A stretch of 51,866 nt of DNA, taken from positions 1 to 51,866 of the forward strand of contig NZ_JAMXRZ010000010.1 in assembly GCF_024124375.1 (NCBI RefSeq). Reading direction: 5' to 3'. This document shows positions 44,823-51,866 of the stretch, piece by piece. Position 1 is the first letter of the stretch. Every line of letters begins with the position of its first letter. The DNA comes from Klenkia sp. PcliD-1-E (GTDB lineage: Bacteria; Actinomycetota; Actinomycetes; Mycobacteriales; Geodermatophilaceae). The position numbers and the translations under genes are program-made. A model generated the notes under the pieces. The model was not told where the DNA came from, made no database searches, and worked only from the letters and a program-made list of their open reading frames with translations.

Positions 44823-45734
44823 GTGACGACGATGCTCCTGGACGCGGCCAGTCTCTACTTCCGGGCGTTCTACGGGGTGCCCACCACCGTCACCGCACCC
44901 GACGGCATGCCCGTCAACGCCGTCCGGGGGTTCCTGGACATGTCGGCCCGGCTCATCGCAGCGCACGGCCCCGACCGGTTCGTCGCCTGCTGGGACGACG
45001 ACTGGAGGCCGGCGTTCCGCACCGACGCCGTGCCCTCCTACAAGGCCCACCGGCAGTCCGACGACGGCGGCGAGGAGGTCCCCGACGAGCTCGGCCCGCA
45101 GGTGCCGGTGCTGGTCGACGTGCTGGCGGCGGCCGGGATCGCCCGGGTCGGTGCCCCCGGCTACGAGGCCGACGACGTCATCGGCACCCTCGCCACCCGC
45201 GCCGAGGGCCCCGTGGACGTCGTCACCGGCGACCGGGACCTGTTCCAGCTGGTCGACGACGCCCGCGGGGTGCGGGTGCTGTACACCGCCCGCGGCGGCA
45301 TCGGTGACCTCGACGTCGTCGACGAGGGCGCAGTCGCGGCCAAGTACGGGGTGCCGGGGAGGTCCTACGCCGACTTCGCGGTGCTGCGCGGTGACCCCAG
45401 CGACGGCCTGCCCGGCGTGAAGGGCGTCGGGGAGAAGACGGCCGCGGCGCTGATCACCGCGTTCGGGTCGCTGGCCGGCATCCGGGAGGCGGCGGCCCGC
45501 ACCGCCGTCCCGAAGGCGCCCCTGACCGCCTCGGTGCTGAAGAAGCTGCACGAGGCCTCGGCCTACCTGGACGTCGCGCCCGCCGTCGTCCAGGTCGTCA
45601 CCGACATCGACCTGCGGCCCGTCGAGGGCCACCTCCCGCGGTCCCCCGCGGACCCGGCGGCCCTCGACGCGCTGGCGCAGCGCTACGGCCTGCAGACCTC
45701 GGTGGCCCGGCTGGCGTCCGTGCTGGGCTGGTGA
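44823..45734 (+). CDS. 5'-3' exonuclease, PolI N-domain type
   Basis: 303 residues, a free-standing 5'-3' exonuclease/flap nuclease as in Rv2090. Motifs: LLDAASLYFRAFYG, ACWDDDWRPAFRTDAVPSYKAHR, APGYEADDVIGTLA, VVTGDRDLFQLVDD and the H3TH GDPSDGLPGVKGVGEKTAA. It ends 1 bp before the convergent DUF4333 gene. Start is GTG 44823 (VTTMLLDA); ATG 44832 would also be suitable. Confidence 0.94.
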   Translation: MTTMLLDAASLYFRAFYGVPTTVTAPDGMPVNAVRGFLDMSARLIAAHGPDRFVACWDDDWRPAFRTDAVPSYKAHRQSDDGGEEVPDELGPQVPVLVDVLAAAGIARVGAPGYEADDVIGTLATRAEGPVDVVTGDRDLFQLVDDARGVRVLYTARGGIGDLDVVDEGAVAAKYGVPGRSYADFAVLRGDPSDGLPGVKGVGEKTAAALITAFGSLAGIREAAARTAVPKAPLTASVLKKLHEASAYLDVAPAVVQVVTDIDLRPVEGHLPRSPADPAALDALAQRYGLQTSVARLASVLGW

Positions 45735-45735
45735 G

Positions 45736-47037
45736 TCACTCCGACCACTTGTAGGCGCCCTGGTCGTCGGTGATCCGGATGGTGATCGTGACGTCCTCGT
45801 CCTCGGCCGTGGTGCCCGTGCAGGTGTAGGTGGCCCCGACGTCGACGGTCATGTCGTCGTCGCAGGTGAGGTCGACGGCGACGTTCTCCCGTTCCTCGAA
45901 CTGGGCGGCGACGTCGCGCTGCACGGCCTGCGGGTCGAGCTTCGTCGAACCGAGCACCAGCGGCAGCACGATCGCGGCGGCGATGACGACGAGGCCGAGG
46001 ACGACGAGGCCGATGACCAGCCCGGTCCGCTTGGGCTTGGTCTGCTGCGGCTGACCGAAGGCTCCCTGCTGTCCGTACTGCTGGCCCTGCTGGCCGTAGC
46101 CGGACTGCCCGTACTGACCTGGCTGCCCGAACCCGGTCTGGCCCTGGCCGTAGCTCTGGCCCTGGCCGTAGCCCGAGCCGCTCTGCTGCCCGTAGCCGGG
46201 CTGGCCCTGCTGGCCGTAGCCCGACCCCGACTGGCCGTACCCGCTCTGCCCGTACTGGCCCTGCTGCCCGTAGCCGGACTGGCCCTGCTGCCCGTAGCCG
46301 GACTGGCCCTGCTGGCCGTAGCCGGAGTTCTGCTGCCCGAAGCCCGACTGGCCCTGCTGGCCGCCCTGGCCGTAGCCGGACCCGCTCTGCTGCCCGTAGC
46401 CGGGCTGGCCCTGCTGGCCGTAGCCGGACTGGCCCTGCTGGCCGTAGCCGGAGTTCTGCTGCCCGAAGCCCGACTGGCCCTGCTGGCCGCCCTGGCCGTG
46501 CCCGGGCTGGCTCTGCTGCCCGTAGCCGGAGCCCGACTGGCCGTGGTCCGAGCTCGCCTGACCGGGCTGCGCGTACCCCTGCTGGCTGTAGCCGGACTGC
46601 CCGTACTGGTCGCCCGAGCCGGACTGACCCTGCGGGCCCGAGCCGGACGGCGCCGGGTTGCCCTGGCCCCAGGACGGGGTCGACGGCGAGCTCTGCGAGG
46701 ACGGCTGGGACGACGACGGGGACGACGACCGCGCCCACCCACCCGGCGCGGACGGATCCCCCGAGCCCGAGGGGCCCTGCGCCCAGGACGGGGTCGACGA
46801 CTGACCCTGGCCGCCGGAGGACGACGAGCCCCACGAGCCGCCCTGCCCGCCCCAGCCGGCCCCGCCCGAGGGAGCACCGGGAGCGGCCGGGCCGTCCCCG
46901 CGCAGCGGGATCATCCGGGTGCCGCCGTCGTCCTCGGGGCCGGTCGCACGGGTGTCGGCGCCCTCGTCCGCACCGGGGGTCCGGTCGGCCGGGCGGTCGT
47001 GGTCCTGCTGGTCGCCACCCTGCGGCGGGTTGCTCAT
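45736..47037 (-). CDS. GYGQ-repeat, single-pass DUF4333 membrane protein
   Basis: 433 residues in three parts. Residues 1-142 are disordered, rich in Ser, Gly, Pro and acidic residues. Residues about 143-330 are almost wholly G, Q, S and Y with repeats such as [12 protein letters not shown] and SGFGQQ. Then a basic stop-like PKRTG, a membrane segment (about 336-362, [22 protein letters not shown]) and an extracytoplasmic DUF4333 domain with a cysteine pair ([16 protein letters not shown]). It corresponds in position to Rv2091c. ATG 47037 has CGAGGAGCG upstream. The cytoplasmic repeats resemble FUS-type prion-like domains. Confidence 0.9.
   Translation of the reverse strand: MSNPPQGGDQQDHDRPADRTPGADEGADTRATGPEDDGGTRMIPLRGDGPAAPGAPSGGAGWGGQGGSWGSSSSGGQGQSSTPSWAQGPSGSGDPSAPGGWARSSSPSSSQPSSQSSPSTPSWGQGNPAPSGSGPQGQSGSGDQYGQSGYSQQGYAQPGQASSDHGQSGSGYGQQSQPGHGQGGQQGQSGFGQQNSGYGQQGQSGYGQQGQPGYGQQSGSGYGQGGQQGQSGFGQQNSGYGQQGQSGYGQQGQSGYGQQGQYGQSGYGQSGSGYGQQGQPGYGQQSGSGYGQGQSYGQGQTGFGQPGQYGQSGYGQQGQQYGQQGAFGQPQQTKPKRTGLVIGLVVLGLVVIAAAIVLPLVLGSTKLDPQAVQRDVAAQFEERENVAVDLTCDDDMTVDVGATYTCTGTTAEDEDVTITIRITDDQGAYKWSE
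46045..46610. repeat. Imperfect tandem repeats coding the GYGQ region
   Basis: About 560 bp of degenerate repeats of a 12-21-bp unit, read as Gly-Tyr-Gly-Gln-rich peptides. A larger 126-bp (42-codon) duplication is visible: the block at 46321 starting GCCGGAGTTCTG recurs at 46447 with near-identity over about 50 bp and beyond. Confidence 0.85.
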
Positions 47038-47138
47038 CGTCGCTCCTCGTCGTCGCGGGCCGGGCCTGCGGGGGCACCGGCCACGGGCCGGGCCCATCCT
47101 CCACCACGCGGAGGTGCCGCCCCAGTCGGCGCGTCGGG

Positions 47139-49982
47139 TCAGCCGGTGACCGCCACCGCGACCACGCCGCGGCGGGTGCGCTCGACGGCCTGCCGGGCGG
47201 TGCGGGCCAGCGCGCCCTCGCTGACCTTGGCCAGCTGGTCCAGCAGGTCGACCAGCTGCCGCGCCCACCGCACGAAGTCCCCGCCCGACAGCTCGGTGCC
47301 CGCCTGCTCCGCCCCGGCCAGCACCCGGTCCAGCGACTGGCCGTCGGCCCAGCGGTGGGCCGCCCACACGAAGCCGAGGTCCAGGTCCCGGCTGGGGCGC
47401 ACCCCGTGGTCGGTCTCCACCGCGTGCAGCTGCGCGTGCACCTGGCGCATCCGGACCAGCGCCGCCGACACCGGGCCCGAGGGCACGGGCGGTTGGCCGG
47501 GGCCGTCTCGGCGGGCCTCGAACACCAGCGCCGACGCGCACGCGGCCAGGCCGGGGGCGTCCAGCCCGTCGAAGACGCCGGCGCGCAGGCACTCCGCGGC
47601 CAGCAGGTCGGCCTCCGACCAGATCCTGGACAGCTGCCGCCCTGCCGCAGTCACGACCGGGGCCTCGGCCGCCGGGTGCGGCCCCGGGGTGTGCTCCTCG
47701 GCCGCCGAGGGCGCGTCGGGCAGCAGGTAGCCCAGCTGCTCCAGCACGTCGCAGGTCCGGTCGAACTGGCGGATCAGCGAGCCGGTGCGCTCCTCCACCT
47801 GCCGGTGCACCCGGTCGGCGTCCCGCCGGGCGCGCAGCCAGCCGTAGGCACTGCGCACCAGCTCCTCGCGGTCGGGCAGCGTGTGCACCGGGTGCCGGCG
47901 CAGGGCGTGCCGCAGGTCCACCAGCACCGGGTCGTCGTCGACGGGTGCCCCGCGGCGAACCTTGCGGGCGCCGAGCTCGTGCTCCACCCGGGCGTTGCGC
48001 AGGGTGGAGGCCAGGTCGCGCCGGGCGTGCGGGCTGCGGTGGTTGAAGTGCTTGGGTACCCGCACGCGGGCCAGCGCCTCGACCGGGGTCGGGAAGTCCA
48101 GCGGGCCCAGCCGCCCGGCCCACTTGTCCTCGGTGAGCACCAGGGGCCGGGGGTCGGCGAGCTCGGTGATGCCGGGGTCCAGGACCACGGCGAGCCCCTG
48201 CCGGCGTCCCGACGGCACCCGGATGACGTCGCCGGGCCGCAGCGCCAGGAGTGTCTCGGCGGCCTCCTGCCGCCGGCGTGCGGCGGTGTCGCGCGAGAGC
48301 TCCTTCTCCCGCTCGGAGATCTCCTGCCGCAGCCGGGCGTAGCCCGCGACGTCCCCCTTCGCGGCCGGGACGGCCGCCTCCAGGCGGGCGGCGTCCTCCT
48401 CGCTGCGGGCGGCCTGCCGGGCCAGGCCGACCACCGACCGGTCGGCCTGGAACTGGGCGAAGGACGACGCCAGCAGCTCGCGGGCCCGCTCCCGGCCGTA
48501 GGACCCGACGAGGTTGACGGCCATGTTGTAGCTGGGCCGGAACGACGAGCGCAGCGGGTAGGTGCGGGTGCTGGCCAGGCCCGCGACGGCGACCGGGTCG
48601 ACCCCGGGGCTCCAGACGACGGCCGCGTGGCCCTCGACGTCGATGCCGCGGCGCCCGGCCCGCCCGGTGAGCTGGGTGTACTCCCCCGGCGTGATGTCGA
48701 CGTGGGCCTCGCCGTTCCACTTGGTCAGCTTCTCCAGCACGACCGTGCGGGCGGGCATGTTGATGCCCAGGGCGAGGGTCTCGGTGGCGAAGACGGCCTT
48801 CACCAGGCCGCGCACGAAGCACTCCTCGACGGCCTCCTTGAACGCCGGCACCAACCCGGCGTGGTGCGCGGCCAGACCGGCGAGCAGGCCCTCCCGCCAC
48901 TCCCAGAACCCGAGCACCTGCAGGTCGGCCTCGTGCAGGGAGCCGGTGTGCCGGTCGACCACCTCGGCGATGGCGGCCCGCTCGGCCTCGTCGGTCAGCC
49001 GGAGCCCGGACCGCAGGCACTGCTCGACGGCGGCGTCGCAGCCCTTGCGGCTGAACACGAAGGTGATCGCGGGGAGCAGGCCCGCTGCGTCCAGCCGGGT
49101 GAGCACCTCGGCCCGGCCGGGCGGGGTGTACCGGGGCCGGTGCTCGTAGCGGTCCTTGCTGCGCCGGCTGGCTCCGCCGTGCCAGGAGTCCAGCCGGCGC
49201 TCCTGCTCCTTGGTGTAGCGGACCAGCTCGGGGTCCACGACGGCGGCGCCGCGCTCACGGGTGGACAGCTGGGCGACGCCGGCGAGGTGGGCGGTGGGCC
49301 GCAGCGCGAAGAGGTCGAACACCCGGCCGCCGACGAGCATGTGCTGCCAGAGCGGGATGGGCCGGACCTCGCTCACCACCACCCGGGTGTCACCGCGGAC
49401 GGTGACCAGCCAGTCGGCGAACTCCTCAGCGTTGCTGACCGTGGCCGACAGCGACACCAGGGTGACGTCGTCGGGCAGGTGGATGATCACCTCCTCCCAG
49501 ACCGCACCGCGGAACCGGTCGGCGAGGTAGTGCACCTCGTCCATCACCACGTAGCCCAGACCGCGCAGCGCCGGGGAGTCGGCGTAGAGCATGTTGCGCA
49601 GCACCTCGGTGGTCATCACCACCACCGGGGCGTCGCCGTTGACGGCGTTGTCGCCGGTGAGCAGTCCGACCCGCTCGGGGCCGTACCGGTCCACGAGGTC
49701 GGCGAACTTCTGGTTGGACAGCGCCTTGATCGGGGTGGTGTAGAAGGCCTTGCGGCCCTCGGCCAGCGCCTTGTGCACCGCGAACTCGCCGACCACCGTC
49801 TTGCCGGCCCCGGTCGGGGCGCACACCAGGACGCCGGAGCCCTCCTCGAGCGCCTCGCAGGCCTCCTGCTGGAAGGGGTCGAGGGTGAACCCGAGGTCGA
49901 GGACGAAGTCCGACAGCAGGGGGAACCGCCCCCGGCGCCGGGAGGCCGCGTACCGCTCGGCCGGGCTCAGATCGGCGGACAT
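47139..49982 (-). CDS. helY: DEAD/DEAH-box RNA helicase HelY (Ski2-like)
   Basis: 947 residues. Motif I APTGAGKT (55-62), Ia [17 protein letters not shown] in [21 protein letters not shown], later [12 protein letters not shown] (VI), and an accessory C-terminal DSHCT-like domain from [13 protein letters not shown]. Ski2-type helicase thought to act on RNA. ATG 49982 has TACGGT and 6 nt in front (leaderless). It follows the tat genes and dgk on the same strand. Confidence 0.96.
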   Translation of the reverse strand: MSADLSPAERYAASRRRGRFPLLSDFVLDLGFTLDPFQQEACEALEEGSGVLVCAPTGAGKTVVGEFAVHKALAEGRKAFYTTPIKALSNQKFADLVDRYGPERVGLLTGDNAVNGDAPVVVMTTEVLRNMLYADSPALRGLGYVVMDEVHYLADRFRGAVWEEVIIHLPDDVTLVSLSATVSNAEEFADWLVTVRGDTRVVVSEVRPIPLWQHMLVGGRVFDLFALRPTAHLAGVAQLSTRERGAAVVDPELVRYTKEQERRLDSWHGGASRRSKDRYEHRPRYTPPGRAEVLTRLDAAGLLPAITFVFSRKGCDAAVEQCLRSGLRLTDEAERAAIAEVVDRHTGSLHEADLQVLGFWEWREGLLAGLAAHHAGLVPAFKEAVEECFVRGLVKAVFATETLALGINMPARTVVLEKLTKWNGEAHVDITPGEYTQLTGRAGRRGIDVEGHAAVVWSPGVDPVAVAGLASTRTYPLRSSFRPSYNMAVNLVGSYGRERARELLASSFAQFQADRSVVGLARQAARSEEDAARLEAAVPAAKGDVAGYARLRQEISEREKELSRDTAARRRQEAAETLLALRPGDVIRVPSGRRQGLAVVLDPGITELADPRPLVLTEDKWAGRLGPLDFPTPVEALARVRVPKHFNHRSPHARRDLASTLRNARVEHELGARKVRRGAPVDDDPVLVDLRHALRRHPVHTLPDREELVRSAYGWLRARRDADRVHRQVEERTGSLIRQFDRTCDVLEQLGYLLPDAPSAAEEHTPGPHPAAEAPVVTAAGRQLSRIWSEADLLAAECLRAGVFDGLDAPGLAACASALVFEARRDGPGQPPVPSGPVSAALVRMRQVHAQLHAVETDHGVRPSRDLDLGFVWAAHRWADGQSLDRVLAGAEQAGTELSGGDFVRWARQLVDLLDQLAKVSEGALARTARQAVERTRRGVVAVAVTG

Positions 49983-50000
49983 GCACCCACCGTAGAAGGG

Positions 50001-50882
50001 TCAGCGGCGACCTGCGCCGAGCACCGCGAGCGCTGCCGGGACCAGGGTGCAGCGCTGCGGCAGGGGCCCCACCGGCTCGCCGTCGGCCCAGGTGGTCAGG
50101 TCCTCCGCGTCGAGGCCGACCTCGCGGGCCCGCAGCACCTGCACGGCGGGGTGGGTGGTGTGCGTGCCGGCCGCCAGCCGCGGCCGGGTGCGGACCAGCT
50201 CGCGCCGGGTGACCGGGCCGACGACCGTGACGTCCAGCCACCCGTCGGCCGGGTCGGCGTCCGGGCAGATCCGCAGACCACCGCCGTAGAAGCCGGTGTT
50301 GCCGACGGCGACGAGGGTGACGTCGTGGTCGGCCACCACGCCGTCGAGGGTCAACCGGACCCGCCGGGGCCGCAGCCGCGCCAGCTCGACGGCGATGGCC
50401 AGGTCGTAGCGCCGCCGTCCCCGGGGCCAGCGCAGCCGGTTGACCCGGTCGCTCACCGCTGAGTCGAACCCGCAGCACAGCACGGTGGCCCACCACCGCT
50501 CACCGCCGTCCCAGCTGCTGCGGACCAGGTCGACCGGCCGGGTGCGCCCGGCGAGCAGGTCGGCGGCCGCGGCGTCGGCGGCGGCCAGCGGGTCCGGCGG
50601 GACGCCGAGGGCGAGGGCCAGGTCGTTGCCGGTGCCGGCCGGCAGCACACCCAGCGGGGTGCCGCGACCGGCCAGCCCCTGCACCGCGGCGTGCGCGACC
50701 CCGTCCCCGCCGAGGGCGAGGACGGCGTCGACGTCCGGGGCGACCTCGGCGACGGCCCGCTCGGCCGCCCCGCGGTCGGGGGTGTGCGGTCGCTGCACCT
50801 GCAGGCCGGCAGCGGTCAACCGGGCGGTGACGGCGTCGGCGGCCACCCGGGCCCGTCCGCGTCCGGCCGCGGCCCCGACCAC
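50001..50882 (-). CDS. Diacylglycerol kinase-family lipid kinase
   Basis: 293 residues if the first GTG is used. The ATP loop is LALGGDGVAHAAVQGLAG and LGVLPAGTGNDLALALG; the rest is a beta-sandwich with VAVGNTGFYGGGLRICPDADPADGWLDV. It phosphorylates diacylglycerol or a related lipid. The first strand of the fold (ALSVALVVGAAAGRGRA) begins before this GTG, so the true start is probably the CTG at 50912, which overlaps the tatC stop as CTGA. Confidence 0.88.
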   Translation of the reverse strand: MVGAAAGRGRARVAADAVTARLTAAGLQVQRPHTPDRGAAERAVAEVAPDVDAVLALGGDGVAHAAVQGLAGRGTPLGVLPAGTGNDLALALGVPPDPLAAADAAAADLLAGRTRPVDLVRSSWDGGERWWATVLCCGFDSAVSDRVNRLRWPRGRRRYDLAIAVELARLRPRRVRLTLDGVVADHDVTLVAVGNTGFYGGGLRICPDADPADGWLDVTVVGPVTRRELVRTRPRLAAGTHTTHPAVQVLRAREVGLDAEDLTTWADGEPVGPLPQRCTLVPAALAVLGAGRR

Positions 50883-50908
50883 CAGGGCGACGGACAGGGC
50901 AGTGCGGG

Positions 50909-51811
50909 TCAGCTGTCCCCGTCCAGGCGCGAGGGGCGGGCGTCCAGCGGGGAGGCCTCGTCGTCGTCGAGGTCGGCGTAGAACGCGGTGCCGTCCCGGC
51001 GGGCGCGGCGCTTGTCGACGACCCGGGCGATCTGGATGGCCACCTCGAACAGCACGCACATCGGCAGTGCCATGAGCAGCATCGTGAACGGGTCCTGCGT
51101 GGGCGTGATGAACGCTGCGAACACGATGGTCAGGAAGAAGATCCAGCGCCGGGCCTTGGCCAGGGCGGCGTAGGACAGCACGCCCACCAGGTTCAGCGCG
51201 ACCGCGACCAGCGGGACCTCGAAGGAGACACCGAAGGCCAGCAGGATCGAGATGACGAACCCGATGTAGTCCTGCGCGGTGAGCGCGATCGTGACGTTGT
51301 CGCCGGCCAGGCCCAGCAGCAGGGTGAGCCCCGCCTTGAGCGAGATGTAGGCCAGCGCGGAGCCCAGGGCGAACAGCGCGCTCGCCGCCGCCACGAAGGA
51401 GACGCCGTAGCGCTTCTCGTTGGACTTCAGGCCCGGGGTGAGGAACGCCCAGACCTGCCACAGCCAGAACGGTGCGGACAGCACGACACCGGCGATGAAC
51501 GCGATCTTCAGCCGGATCAGCGCGCCGCCGAAGACGTCGGTGACCAGCAGGGTGCAGTCGTCCCCGGAGATCCGGGCCGACAAGCGGTTGTCGGCCGGGA
51601 TGGAGCAGTACGGGGCCCGGATGAACTGGCCCAGTCCGTGGTCGTACCACCAGAAGGCGACCGCGGTGCCGACCAGGACGAACAGCAGGGCGACGGCGAT
51701 GCGGTTGCGCAGCTCCTTGAGGTGCGCGATGAGCGTCATCGTCGCCGCTTCGTCCCGCGGCGGACGGCGGCGCCGCCGGGTGCGCGGCCGGTCGGCCTCG
51801 GCGGTGCTCAC
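50909..51811 (-). CDS. tatC: Sec-independent translocase subunit TatC
   Basis: 300 residues, six membrane segments. Signature stretches: HLKELRNRIAVALLFVLVG, AFLTPGLKSNEKRYG and FITPTQDPFTMLLMALPM. It forms the twin-arginine signal receptor. N-terminal 22 residues are highly basic and likely disordered. GTG 51811. The order tatC-helY matches Rv2093c-Rv2092c. Confidence 0.96.
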   Translation of the reverse strand: MSTAEADRPRTRRRRRPPRDEAATMTLIAHLKELRNRIAVALLFVLVGTAVAFWWYDHGLGQFIRAPYCSIPADNRLSARISGDDCTLLVTDVFGGALIRLKIAFIAGVVLSAPFWLWQVWAFLTPGLKSNEKRYGVSFVAAASALFALGSALAYISLKAGLTLLLGLAGDNVTIALTAQDYIGFVISILLAFGVSFEVPLVAVALNLVGVLSYAALAKARRWIFFLTIVFAAFITPTQDPFTMLLMALPMCVLFEVAIQIARVVDKRRARRDGTAFYADLDDDEASPLDARPSRLDGDS

Positions 51812-51824
51812 GGACGGGTGCGGG

Positions 51825-51866
51825 TCAGCGGGCGCCGTCGGCCGGGGTGCTGCCCGACCGGCGTCC
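51825..51866 (-). CDS. C-terminal end of the upstream gene, probably tatA
   Basis: Only 13 codons are visible (end GSTPADGAR, then TGA at 51827-51825). It precedes tatC on the same strand, where tatA normally lies, and TatA tails are short, disordered and polar like this. The identity is inferred from position only. Confidence 0.4.
   Translation of the reverse strand, partial: GRRSGSTPADGAR

Noticed and set aside
46045-46610. CRISPR-like array
   Set aside because: Regular short repeats are present, but they lie in frame inside an open gene, encode GYGQ repeats and have no spacer sequences of constant length.

Overview
The window is very GC-rich, with frequent GTG starts and many start codons sitting 5-8 nt behind a TANNNT box. 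Gene content and order are those of an actinobacterium. The left edge keeps the mycobacterial order MerR (FtsR-like) - bifunctional nuclease - MerR - gcvP (Rv1828 to Rv1832). The right edge keeps pepE - exonuclease - Q-rich DUF4333 protein - helY - tatC (Rv2089c to Rv2093c). RbpA, HelY and the Rv2578c-type radical SAM protein are actinobacterial markers. A Geodermatophilaceae-like genome is my inference and cannot be proved from this sequence alone.

The central observation is a dif-like XerC/XerD recombination site at 24934-24961, which would place the window at the replication terminus. Gene direction agrees: left of the site about 70 percent of coding bases are on the + strand, and right of it about 70 percent are on the - strand, so both halves are mostly read in the direction of fork movement toward the site. 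Immediately left of it (23084-24931) is a small accessory island: a Phd/VapB-type antitoxin with a broken VapC PIN toxin, and a HTH / AbiEii-type nucleotidyltransferase pair whose stop codon lies 2 bp from the dif site.

Layout. 1-4521: MerR, nuclease, MerR, glycine decarboxylase. 4545-4608: a perfect 16-bp inverted repeat. 4640-8910: universal stress protein and CitMHS citrate transporter, divergent from a CitA/CitB-like two-component pair. 8892-15271: housekeeping and small enzymes (Xaa-Pro peptidase, VOC and DinB proteins, pantothenate kinase, GNAT, secreted serine hydrolase, PEBP). 15377-18462: beta-phosphoglucomutase-like HAD plus GH65 disaccharide phosphorylase. 18467-23016: M50-like protease, acyltransferase, isochorismatase-like hydrolase, dapA, trmL. 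23084-24961: toxin-antitoxin island and dif. 25292-30904: SRPBCC, small lipoprotein, zinc protein, GDPD, acyltransferase, UMF1 transporter, thymidine kinase, rbpA (with a SigR-type promoter), then a strong hairpin. 30961-33116: fxsA and lnt.

33390-40218 is a lysine-degradation locus: five translationally coupled genes kdd - amidohydrolase - kamD - kamE - kal, divergent from kamA. It encodes the route L-lysine to beta-lysine to 3,5-diaminohexanoate to 5-amino-3-oxohexanoate, plus the terminal ammonia lyase, but no kce cleavage enzyme, and an unexplained amidohydrolase is embedded in the operon. 40238-44752 holds GNAT, acyltransferase, radical SAM, SnoaL-like, Lrp and M24 peptidase genes. 44823-51827 holds the exonuclease, a prion-like GYGQ-repeat membrane protein, HelY, a diacylglycerol kinase-like protein, TatC and probably the tail of TatA. 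No tRNA, rRNA, CRISPR array or insertion sequence was seen.
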